Assembly (NCBI GenBank): GCA_002840765.1
Contig: PHCE01000017.1
Coordinates: 22,294 to 86,293 of the forward strand
DNA: 64,000 bases
Direction: 5' to 3'
Source: Betaproteobacteria bacterium HGW-Betaproteobacteria-7
GTDB lineage: Bacteria > Pseudomonadota > Gammaproteobacteria > Burkholderiales > Rhodocyclaceae
Made by a program: the position numbers and the translations under genes. This document shows positions 56,563-64,000 of the stretch, one piece after another. Position 1 is the stretch's first letter; each line of letters opens with the position of its first letter. The notes beneath the pieces were generated by a model, which saw only the letters and a list, made by a program, of their open reading frames with translations, had not been told where the DNA came from and did no database searches.

Positions 56563-59471
56563 ATCCGCTTCCCCCCTCAGACAGCAATGATGACATTCTG
56601 GCGCTCATCGAAACACTGCATGCGACCAGCCAGCGCCTGGAAGAACTGACGGCCGGAGAAGTGGACGCGGTGGCCGACCGCGAAGGCCGGAGCTTTCTCT
56701 TGCGCCATGTGCAGGAGCAGTTGCGCGACACCGAAGCAGCCAAACAAGCGGCCATACTCAATGCTTTGCCGGCGCATATCGCGTTGCTCGATACGCAGGC
56801 ACGCATCATCGCGGTAAATGAGGCGTGGCGGACCTTTGCCGACAGCAATGGGCTGCGCGATGCAAACTACAGCATCGGTGAGAATTACCTCAAAACTTGC
56901 CTCAGGGCGCAAGGCGAGAATGCAGTCGAAGCAGCTCAGGTAGCCGTTGGCATCAGACAGGTGCTGGCGGGCCATGAACAGCATTTCACGCTCGAATATG
57001 CCTGTCATTCGCCAAACCAGCAACGTTGGTTCGTGATGACCGTATCGCCGCTGTTACGCGGTCAGCAGAACGGGGCAGTCGTGATGCACATCGACATCAC
57101 CGAACGCAAGGCCGCGCAGACCAGAATCTTCCAGCTGAATCGCGTCTACGCCATGCTGAGCGGCATCAATACGCTGATCGTGCGCGTCAGCGACCGGGCT
57201 GAACTGTTCCGGGAAGCATGCCGGCTCGCCGTTGACAACGGTGGCTTCCGGATGTCCATGATCGCCCTGGTGGACAAAGGCAGCGGGCAGATTGTCCCAG
57301 TCGCCAGCAGCGGCAAGAATGATGCGCTGTTCACCGCCATCAAGACCATCCTCTCTTCGCCCGAGAATGCGCCAAAAACGATGGTTGCCCGGGCGATCCG
57401 CGATAAAGCGACCATCGTCTCCAACGATTCGCAAAACGACCCGTCGGTCTTGTTTGCCAAGAATTACGCCGATTCCAGTATCCGGGCCATGGCGATCTTG
57501 CCGCTGATGGTGGCGGATCAGGCCATCGGCGTATTCGCACTTTACGCAGGCGAGCCTGAACTGTTCCACGATGCGGAGATGAAACTGCTGTCCGAATTGG
57601 CAGGTGACATCGCCTTCGCCATCGATCATCTCGACAAGCAGGAGCGGCTCAATTATCTGGCCTACTTCGATGTCCTGACCGGGCTGCCCAACCGCACCCT
57701 GTTCTACGAACGCCTGACGCAGGGCCTGGCCCTGGCGCGGCGCAATCAGACGCTGCTGGCGGTGCTCTCACTCGACCTCGACAACTTCAAGGCGGTCATC
57801 GACTTGCTCGGCCATGGGATTGCTGACCTTTGCCTGCAGGAGGTCGGGAATCGCCTCGTCGCCTGCCTGCGCGACACCGACACCGTCGGCCGGATGGGCA
57901 GCGACAAATTCGCCATCATCCTGCCGGAAATCGAGAATACCGAAGCGGCGGCGAATGTCGCCCGCAAGTTGATCGCCAGCGGCCGCCATGCCTACCTGAT
58001 CGATGGCCACGAGTTGTTCGTCTCGGCCAGCATCGGCATCACGCTGTTCCCGGACGATGGCGACGGCACCGATGCAATGGTCGCCAATGCCGACAGCGCG
58101 ATGTATCGGGCCAAGGACCTGGGGCGAAATGTCTACCAATTCTTCACTGCCGAGATGAACCGCAACACCCAGGAAAAACTGCGCCTGGAAGCCGACCTCC
58201 ACTACGCGCTGCCGAGGGGCGAGTTCCTGCTCTACTACCAGCCCAAGGTCAGTTGTACCACCGGTCAGGTCACCGGCCTGGAAGCTCTGCTGCGCTGGCA
58301 GCATCCGCAACGCGGCCTGGTCGGGCCGATTGATTTCATTCCGGCGCTGGAAACAACCGACCTGATCATCGACGTCAGCGCCTGGGTGCTTTTCACCGCC
58401 TGCGCCCAGGCCCAGAGCTGGCACGCGGCCGGACTGGGCACGCCAACCATTGCCGTCAATGTTTCCGGGCGTCAGATGCTCGGCGACGGTCTCTGCGAGA
58501 TGGTGCGCCAGGCGCTCGATGCCAGCGGGCTGGCCCCGGCCTACCTGGAACTGGAATTGACCGAAAGCCAGTTGATGACGAATGCCGAGAACGTCATCGG
58601 CATCCTGACCCGCCTGAAGGCGATGGGCGTCAGGCTTTCGGTGGACGATTTCGGCACCGGCTACTCCAGCCTTGCCTATCTGAAGCGCTTTCCGCTGGAC
58701 AGCCTGAAAGTCGACCGGGCCTTCGTTCGCGACATCATCGCCGATCCGAACGATGTCTCGATCACCCGCGCCATCATCACTCTGGCCCACAGCCTAAAAC
58801 TCAAGGTGGTTGCCGAAGGCGTCGAGACCGAGGGGCAACTGGGCCTATTGATCGCCAATTATTGCGATGAAATCCAGGGCTATTTTTTCAGCTGGCCGTT
58901 ACCCGTGGAGGAAGCAACGGCCCTGCTGCACAGCGGTCGCTCACTGGACAGCCGGATGCTGGGCGGGATGAAACGCAGCCGCACCCTGCTCCTGGTCGAT
59001 GACGAGCCAAACATTCTGTCGTCGCTGAAGCGACTGTTGCGCGCCGATGGGTACCAGATCCTTACTGCGCTTGGCGCCGAGCAAGGGCTGGAAGTGCTGG
59101 CCAGTCACCGGGTTGACGTCATCGTTTCCGACCAGCGCATGCCAGGCATGAGCGGCGTCGAGTTCCTGCGCCGGGTCAAGGTTCTGCATCCGGCGACGAT
59201 CCGTCTGGTGCTGTCGGGATATACCGACCTGCAAACGGTGACCGACGCCATCAACGAGGGTGCGATCTACAAATTCCTGACCAAGCCCTGGGACGACAGC
59301 CACCTCCGCGCCAACATCCAGGAAGCTTTCCAGGCCAAGGAACTGGCCGACGAGAATCGCCGCCTGCACAGCGAAGTGCTCGAGGCCAACAGCCAGATGA
59401 ACGAAGCCAACCAGCAATTGCAGAAGCAGTTGGCCAACACGCGCCCGCCGGGCGATCCAGCGGCAGAATGA
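56559..59471 (+). CDS. PAS-GAF-GGDEF-EAL protein with C-terminal receiver domain
   Basis: A 970-aa signalling protein. Order: N-terminal helix, PAS (about 65-185), GAF (about 200-360), GGDEF (about 370-530), EAL (about 540-795), REC (about 808-930), and a short coiled tail. GGDEF is degenerate (GSDKF, residues 447-451), so cyclase activity is doubtful. EAL looks active: E575-A-L (LEALLRWQHP), ELTES, DDFGTGYSS, KVDRAF and EGVET. The receiver has the phospho-acceptor Asp858 in IVSDQRMPGMSG. Probably a c-di-GMP phosphodiesterase set by KaiBC through PAS or REC. No cognate kinase adjacent. Confidence 0.9.
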   Translation: MNPLPPSDSNDDILALIETLHATSQRLEELTAGEVDAVADREGRSFLLRHVQEQLRDTEAAKQAAILNALPAHIALLDTQARIIAVNEAWRTFADSNGLRDANYSIGENYLKTCLRAQGENAVEAAQVAVGIRQVLAGHEQHFTLEYACHSPNQQRWFVMTVSPLLRGQQNGAVVMHIDITERKAAQTRIFQLNRVYAMLSGINTLIVRVSDRAELFREACRLAVDNGGFRMSMIALVDKGSGQIVPVASSGKNDALFTAIKTILSSPENAPKTMVARAIRDKATIVSNDSQNDPSVLFAKNYADSSIRAMAILPLMVADQAIGVFALYAGEPELFHDAEMKLLSELAGDIAFAIDHLDKQERLNYLAYFDVLTGLPNRTLFYERLTQGLALARRNQTLLAVLSLDLDNFKAVIDLLGHGIADLCLQEVGNRLVACLRDTDTVGRMGSDKFAIILPEIENTEAAANVARKLIASGRHAYLIDGHELFVSASIGITLFPDDGDGTDAMVANADSAMYRAKDLGRNVYQFFTAEMNRNTQEKLRLEADLHYALPRGEFLLYYQPKVSCTTGQVTGLEALLRWQHPQRGLVGPIDFIPALETTDLIIDVSAWVLFTACAQAQSWHAAGLGTPTIAVNVSGRQMLGDGLCEMVRQALDASGLAPAYLELELTESQLMTNAENVIGILTRLKAMGVRLSVDDFGTGYSSLAYLKRFPLDSLKVDRAFVRDIIADPNDVSITRAIITLAHSLKLKVVAEGVETEGQLGLLIANYCDEIQGYFFSWPLPVEEATALLHSGRSLDSRMLGGMKRSRTLLLVDDEPNILSSLKRLLRADGYQILTALGAEQGLEVLASHRVDVIVSDQRMPGMSGVEFLRRVKVLHPATIRLVLSGYTDLQTVTDAINEGAIYKFLTKPWDDSHLRANIQEAFQAKELADENRRLHSEVLEANSQMNEANQQLQKQLANTRPPGDPAAE

Positions 59472-59580
59472 AGCAGACTTTGCCGGCGACAGCATTCGAT
59501 CGCTTGGTAAATTTTCGTCGGGCGTGGTCTGATTCGGCTTTGATCCATTTGGCGCCAGCCGCCGCAACCCGAACAGACCC

Positions 59581-60417
59581 ATGAAAACCCCGAAAAGACT
59601 CACCACCCTCGTTGAAGAAGGCCTTGTAGACGAGGTGATTGGGCAGTTGATGAGCGGCAAGGAAGCCACCGTCTATATCGTTCGCTGCGGCGAGCACATC
59701 CGTTGTGCCAAGGTTTACAAGGAGGCGAACCAGCGCAGTTTCCGCAAGGCGGCTTCCTACCAGGAGGGCCGCAAGGTCAAGAACAGCCGGCAGGCTCGGG
59801 CCATGGAGAAAGGCAGCCGCTACGGCCGGCAGATGCAGGAAGAGGTCTGGCAAAACGCCGAGGTCGATGCCCTGTACCGGCTGGCTGCGGCCGGCGTTCG
59901 GGTGCCGCAGCCGCATATCTGCTTCGAGGGCGTGCTGCTGATGGATATGGTGACCGACGCCGACGGCAACGTGGCGCCGCGCCTCAACGACGTCGCCCTG
60001 AGCGAGGAGGTGGCGCTCGAATACCACGCCCTGCTGGTCAATCAGGTGGTCCGCATGCTGTGCGCCGGGATCATTCACGGCGATCTTTCCGAGTACAACA
60101 TCCTGGTGGCCGCCGACGGGCCGGTCATCATCGACCTGCCGCAAGCCATCGATGCCGCGGCAAACAGCACGGCAGCCGAGATGCTGGAGCGCGACGTGAA
60201 CAATCTGCGCAGCTATTTCAGCGCCTTCGCGCCGGCGCTCAAGGACAGCCACTACGGCAAGGAAATCTGGGGTTTCTACGAGAGCGGTACGCTACATCCC
60301 GAGCAAGTGCTGACCGGTCAGGTCGTCCTCGACGAACACCTGGCCGATGTCGAGGCGGTGCTCTTCCAGGTCGAACAGGCAATCAAGGAAGACGAGATTC
60401 GCCGGATGTGCCAGTAA
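59581..60417 (+). CDS. RIO-type serine/threonine kinase
   Basis: A 278-aa atypical kinase of the RIO1 family. ATP-binding segment GKEATVYIVRCGEHIRCAKV; the catalytic loop HGDLSEYNILV carries the Asp and Asn; the metal-binding Asp lies in IIDLPQA in place of DFG. Bacterial RIO proteins have unknown targets. It stands alone between the kai and corrinoid operons, after a 109-base gap that reads as promoter. Confidence 0.88.
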   Translation: MKTPKRLTTLVEEGLVDEVIGQLMSGKEATVYIVRCGEHIRCAKVYKEANQRSFRKAASYQEGRKVKNSRQARAMEKGSRYGRQMQEEVWQNAEVDALYRLAAAGVRVPQPHICFEGVLLMDMVTDADGNVAPRLNDVALSEEVALEYHALLVNQVVRMLCAGIIHGDLSEYNILVAADGPVIIDLPQAIDAAANSTAAEMLERDVNNLRSYFSAFAPALKDSHYGKEIWGFYESGTLHPEQVLTGQVVLDEHLADVEAVLFQVEQAIKEDEIRRMCQ

Positions 60418-60478
60418 GCTGCCGCGAAACTGAGCACCCGCTGTTCTACAACCTATACGACCAGGTTACGAGGCGTCT

Positions 60479-60530
60479 GCAGCCCGCGCTACCGATCTAA
60501 TTCGTCGACCGGGAGAGGTCGTCCGAACAG
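60479..60530 (-). pseudogene. Relic of an EAL-domain gene 3' end
   Basis: On the minus strand this reads LFGRPLPVDELDR and a stop (60489-60491), the C-terminal tail of an EAL protein without the rest. About 87% identical over 52 bases to 63912-63963, where the same tail belongs to a gene that runs off the right edge. The homology stops sharply at 60530. Confidence 0.7.
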
Positions 60531-60640
60531 CAAGTGCAATTCTCGTTTGATCCTTCGCCGAATCTAGATGCTAATACCGGGCGGCAGTGTTAGCCTTTAG
60601 TAATAGACGCACAATACGGTTTCCTTGGGGGGATACTCGA

Positions 60641-61273
60641 GTGCAACAATCGGCAAATGAACTCCATGCCGCGCTGGCGGCCCTGGATCGCCCGCGCATT
60701 GAGGAGCTGTTCGGCGCGGCGGTACGTCGGGACGGCGCAATGCAGGCGATCGAGGAATTGATGGTGCCGGCGCTGATCCGCTTGGGCGAGGAGTGGGACA
60801 GCGGGCAGATCGCCCTGTCGCAAATCTACATGAGCAGCCGTATCTGCGAAGACATCGTCGAACGCCGGCTGCCGCCGATGGCAGCCGAGCGCAAGTCGCA
60901 TCCGCGCATGGCCATTGCGGTGCTCAGCGACTACCACACGCTGGGCAAGCGCATCGTCCTCTCCGTCATGCGCGCCAGTGGTTTCGAAATACTCGACTAC
61001 GGCCGCCAGGAGGTCGAACCGCTGGTCGAGCGCGTGCTGGCCGACGCGGTCGAGATCCTGCTGATCTCGGTTCTCATGTTGCCCGCCGCGCTCAAGGTAA
61101 AGGCCGTGCGCGCGGCCCTTGATGCCCGAAACGCCCGGGTGAAGATCGCCGTCGGTGGTGCCCCCTTCCTCTTCGATCCGCAACTCTGGCGCGAAGTGGG
61201 CGCCGATGCGGTTGGCCGCAACGCCGCCGATGCCGTCGCCATCGTCCGGCGCTGGAGCGAGGCGCGGCCATGA
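60641..61273 (+). CDS. Corrinoid (B12)-binding protein
   Basis: A 210-aa cobalamin-binding protein from GTG 60641 (GGGGGAT upstream; GTG 60587 is an alternative). The N-terminal helical cap region has LIRLGEEWDSGQIALSQIYM. The Rossmann B12-binding domain has the DxHxxG cobalt-ligand motif SDYHTLGKR (Asp97, His99) and the later IAVGGAPFLFDP. Corrinoid carrier of a methyltransferase system. It overlaps the UroD-family gene by four bases. Confidence 0.9.
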   Translation: MQQSANELHAALAALDRPRIEELFGAAVRRDGAMQAIEELMVPALIRLGEEWDSGQIALSQIYMSSRICEDIVERRLPPMAAERKSHPRMAIAVLSDYHTLGKRIVLSVMRASGFEILDYGRQEVEPLVERVLADAVEILLISVLMLPAALKVKAVRAALDARNARVKIAVGGAPFLFDPQLWREVGADAVGRNAADAVAIVRRWSEARP

Positions 61274-62313
61274 TGACCTCCATGCAACGCGTGCTGACGG
61301 CCATCGGCCAACAGGAACCGGACCGGGTGCCCCTGTTCCTGCTCACCACCCTGCACGGTGCGAAGGAGTTGGGGCTTTCCATTCGCGACTACTATTCGCG
61401 CGCCGAGCACGTCGCCGAGGGCCAGCTGCGCCTGCTGGCAAAATACCGCAGCGATTGCCTGTATTCCTTCTTCTACGCGTCCATCGAGCTGGAGGCTTTC
61501 GGCGGGCAAACCATTTTCATCGACGACGGTCCGCCTAATGGCGGCGGTCCCGTCATCCACTGCGCTGAAGACATCGATCGCCTGTCGCCACCGCGGGTGG
61601 CCGATTCGCCCGGTCTGCGGCGCGGCCTGGAGACCATTCGCCTGCTGAAGGAGCGCGTCGGGGATACGGTACCGATCATCGGCTCGGTGGTCGCGCCGTT
61701 CTCGCTGCCTGTGCTGCAGATGGGCTTCGCCGACTACATCGAGCTGATCTACGAGCAACCGGAACGCTTCGCGCGCCTGATGGCGGTGAATCAAGCGTTT
61801 TGCGTCGAATGGGCCAATGCCCAGTTGGCGGCCGGGGCAACGGCGATCGGCTATGCCGACCCGCTGGCCTCAACCACCAACATACCGCGGGCGCTCTACT
61901 TGACGACGGGCTTCCCGGTGTACCGCGAAACCATCGGCCGGATCAAGGGTCCGGTCGCGCTCCACCTCGCTTCCGGGCGCGGACTGCCCATCGCCGACGA
62001 GATCGTCGCCGGCGGAGCCGCAGCCGTCGGCGTCAGCGCGCTGGAAGACCTGGCCGACTGGAAGTCCGCCGTCGGCGGCCGCATCACCGTGATGGGCAAC
62101 CTCAATGGGATCGAAATGCGGCGCTGGACATCGGCCCAGGCGGAGGCCGAAGTGAAACTGGCCATCGCCAGGGCGGGACGCGGCGGCGGCTTCATCCTCG
62201 CCGACAACCACGGCGAGATTCCCTGGCAGGTGCCCGACGAAGTCTTACTGTCGATTCGCGAGGCCGTAGATCGCTGGGGTCGCTATCCGCTCGACTGGGT
62301 GGCGGCGCCATGA
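61270..62313 (+). CDS. UroD-family, MtaA/CmuA-like methyltransferase homologue
   Basis: A 347-aa uroporphyrinogen decarboxylase-family protein of the corrinoid methyltransferase type (MQRVLTAIGQQEPDRVPLF, NIPRALYLTTGFPVYRETI). The His-x-Cys and downstream Cys that hold zinc in MtaA/CmuA are replaced: HLA at residues 232-234 and DNHGEIP from residue 312. So it may use a different zinc site, or bind substrate without catalysis. Coupled to the corrinoid protein and to the cyclase by ATGA overlaps. Confidence 0.85.
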   Translation: MMTSMQRVLTAIGQQEPDRVPLFLLTTLHGAKELGLSIRDYYSRAEHVAEGQLRLLAKYRSDCLYSFFYASIELEAFGGQTIFIDDGPPNGGGPVIHCAEDIDRLSPPRVADSPGLRRGLETIRLLKERVGDTVPIIGSVVAPFSLPVLQMGFADYIELIYEQPERFARLMAVNQAFCVEWANAQLAAGATAIGYADPLASTTNIPRALYLTTGFPVYRETIGRIKGPVALHLASGRGLPIADEIVAGGAAAVGVSALEDLADWKSAVGGRITVMGNLNGIEMRRWTSAQAEAEVKLAIARAGRGGGFILADNHGEIPWQVPDEVLLSIREAVDRWGRYPLDWVAAP

Positions 62314-63851
62314 GCGGAACCTTGACCCTGCTCTGTTGCGAGAACTTTCGTCCCGAGGTCGAGGCGGTGGTCGCCGCCGAAGGCTGGACCGACGTCACGG
62401 TTGGCACCTTTGCTCCCCGTTGCGGCCGACCGCCCCTGACCTGGAGCGAACTACGCCCGCTGCTCGGACCTGCCGACACGTCGGCAGTGGTCATCGGCAA
62501 TGTCTGCCTGGCCGGCCTGGACACGGCAACCAGCAAGGCATCGGCAGTAAGGCTGCTGCGGCAGGAACAGTGTTTCCACATGATCGCCGGCCAGAGCCTC
62601 GTCGATGAGGCGATCAACCGGGGCGCCTACCTGATCACACCCGGCTGGCTGGCCGACTGGCGCAGCAAGCTCCGCCAGATGGGCTTCGACGAAACGACGG
62701 GCGGTGGCTTCTTCCGCGAATCCGTGCGCGAACTGGTGTTGCTTGACACCGGTACGCTTACCGATGCGCCAGACAAGCTGGCCGAAATGGCCGCGGCGCT
62801 TGGCTTGCCGGGTAGCCGCCTCGGCATCGGTCTCGACCCCCTGCGCCACTGGCTGGGCCGAATGGTGGCCGAGTGGCGCCTGGAAGACGAACAGCAGCAC
62901 GCCAGCGCGCGCCAGCGCGACCAGCTCCGCGAAATCGCCGACCACAAAGCGGCTATGGATTTCCTCGGGCGCTTGCCGCTGCTGAAGGACGAGCAGGACA
63001 CCGTCGCGGCAATACGCGAGATGTTCCACCTGCTGTTCGCACCACAGGTGTTTTGTTACCTGCACGTCGAAGGCGGCAATGTACGCAATGACGGCGACCT
63101 GCCACCCGATCTGATCGCGCAGGCTCAGGATTTGTGCAACGAATGGGCATGGACGAAGTCGGGGACGGGCTTCCTGCTGCGCATCGCGCGGGCGAATGAA
63201 GCGCTCGGCGTGATCATCGTTGACCAGCTTGCATTTCCCGAGCACCGCGACCGATATGTCAATCTCGCGCTCTCCATCTCCGGCGTCGCCGGCCTGGCCA
63301 TCGACAATGCCCGTACGTACCGGCGCCTCATGGAACTGCAGCAGGAACTCGAACGCGAAGCGCACACCGACGTGCTGACCGGCTGCGTCAGCCGGCGTCA
63401 CTTCCTCGACGTGACGCGGCTGGAATTGGCGCGTAGTCGGCGCCACGAGGAGGAAGTATCAATGCTGATGCTCGACCTCGACCACTTCAAGGCAATCAAT
63501 GATCTGCACGGACACCTGGTCGGCGATCTGGTTCTGCAAAAGCTGGTTCAGGTTTGTACCGCTGCCCTGCGCAGCGAGGACACCATCGGCCGCCTCGGCG
63601 GCGAGGAGTTTGCCATCCTGCTGCCGGAGACCGGCCACGACAAGGCCATGGAAGTCGCCGCTCGCCTGTGTGCCGGAGTTGCCGCGGCGGAGGTTCCTCT
63701 GGAGGGCGAACCAACGATCCGGTTCACCACCTCCATCGGCGTGGCCACCCTGACCGCGGACGACTTTTCTGTCAGCACCATCCTCGACCGCGCCGACCAT
63801 GCACTCTACCAAGCCAAACGTGCCGGCCGCAATCGTGTTGCCGCCGCCTGA
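62310..63851 (+). CDS. DUF1638-like/GAF/GGDEF diguanylate cyclase
   Basis: A 513-aa protein from ATG 62310 (ATGA overlap). The N-terminal 200 residues have Cys-containing blocks (LLCCENFRPE, APRCGRPPLTW, VIGNVCLAGL) resembling DUF1638, a domain that in other organisms occurs near corrinoid methyltransferases (from memory; inference). A GAF-like region (about 240-345) follows, then an active GGDEF: GGEEF at residues 430-434 and an RSED inhibitory site five residues before. It should make c-di-GMP under control of the N-terminal sensor. Confidence 0.85.
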   Translation: MSGTLTLLCCENFRPEVEAVVAAEGWTDVTVGTFAPRCGRPPLTWSELRPLLGPADTSAVVIGNVCLAGLDTATSKASAVRLLRQEQCFHMIAGQSLVDEAINRGAYLITPGWLADWRSKLRQMGFDETTGGGFFRESVRELVLLDTGTLTDAPDKLAEMAAALGLPGSRLGIGLDPLRHWLGRMVAEWRLEDEQQHASARQRDQLREIADHKAAMDFLGRLPLLKDEQDTVAAIREMFHLLFAPQVFCYLHVEGGNVRNDGDLPPDLIAQAQDLCNEWAWTKSGTGFLLRIARANEALGVIIVDQLAFPEHRDRYVNLALSISGVAGLAIDNARTYRRLMELQQELEREAHTDVLTGCVSRRHFLDVTRLELARSRRHEEEVSMLMLDLDHFKAINDLHGHLVGDLVLQKLVQVCTAALRSEDTIGRLGGEEFAILLPETGHDKAMEVAARLCAGVAAAEVPLEGEPTIRFTTSIGVATLTADDFSVSTILDRADHALYQAKRAGRNRVAAA

Positions 63852-63885
63852 TGGCGAGGCTGCCAGCTGCGCCGGCGGCACTGGA

Positions 63886-64000
63886 CTACGCGTCGTCCGC
63901 CGCCAGCAGTAGCAGACCAGGCTGCCGATCGAATTCGTCGACCGGGAGTGGCCGTCCGAACAGGTAGCCCTGGTAGGCGTAGCAACCCTGGCTGTGGAGA
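63886..64000 (-). CDS. EAL-domain protein, 3' end (runs off the right edge)
   Basis: On the minus strand the open frame reads LHSQGCYAYQGYLFGRPLP, typical of the EAL C-terminus (QGYLFGRPLP), then VDEFDRQPG to a TAG at 63886-63888. The rest lies outside the window. Convergent with the diguanylate cyclase. The terminal segment is the intact partner of the relic at 60479-60530. Confidence 0.75.
   Translation of the reverse strand, partial: LHSQGCYAYQGYLFGRPLPVDEFDRQPGLLLLAADDA

Noticed and set aside
1..64000. CRISPR arrays, tRNA/rRNA genes, transposases, integrases
   Set aside because: None were visible by eye on either strand, apart from the two short repeat pairs described.

Overview
The window is a 64 kb piece of a GC-rich bacterial chromosome, nearly fully coding, with short intergenic gaps and many ATGA-type overlaps. 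Housekeeping genes (purL, parE, fabI, ppiD, dgt, sbcDC, ETF-ubiquinone oxidoreductase, msrA) and the protein flavour fit a betaproteobacterium, most likely Rhodocyclales (Dechloromonas/Azonexus-like). The taxonomic call is inference from protein resemblance. No rRNA, tRNA, CRISPR array, transposase or integrase was seen.

Layout. 1-6245: 3' part of a giant cyclic beta-1,2-glucan synthase (NdvB-like), cut by the left edge. 6400-15503: dGTPase, thioesterase, ETF-QO, FabI, PpiD, a MocR-type regulator divergent from a DUF2917 gene, and a small CZB-like zinc protein. 15582-26691: purL, two TonB-like proteins around a YIP1 membrane protein, then sbcD-sbcC. 26922-37851: small accessory genes, including an alpha/beta hydrolase flanked by two diverged copies of an AT-rich repeat, a peroxiredoxin-like gene divergent from an AraC regulator, DUF3014, a small MscS channel, an OmpA-type lipoprotein, a TPR (TTC38-like) gene divergent from an AraC gene broken by an in-frame amber codon, a rhodanese/unknown/GST operon, and msrA. 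37925-43480: a cobalamin riboswitch followed by a four-gene operon (His-rich DUF2796/ZrgA-like protein, ExbB-like channel, DUF2149 protein resembling ExbD, exported membrane-anchored CobN-like chelatase). 43588-54211: DEDDh/GIY-YIG nuclease fusion, three patatin-like phospholipases, a UbiE-like methyltransferase, a cupin, DUF808, a Cys-rich secreted protein and parE.

54530-64000 is the signalling end. A kaiC-like, kaiB-like and PAS/GAF/GGDEF/EAL/REC operon is joined by 4-base overlaps. Next come a RIO-type kinase and a second overlapping operon: corrinoid-binding protein, UroD-family methyltransferase-like protein without its usual zinc cysteines, and a DUF1638-like/GAF/GGDEF diguanylate cyclase with intact active and inhibitory sites. 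That second operon lies between two copies of the 3' end of an EAL gene, one a relic and one belonging to a gene running off the right edge.

The strongest candidates for undescribed systems are (i) the B12-riboswitch-controlled, ExbB/ExbD-like-coupled exported CobN operon, (ii) the corrinoid/UroD/diguanylate cyclase operon, which looks like a one-carbon or corrinoid sensor feeding c-di-GMP, and (iii) the KaiCB operon hard-wired to a c-di-GMP enzyme.
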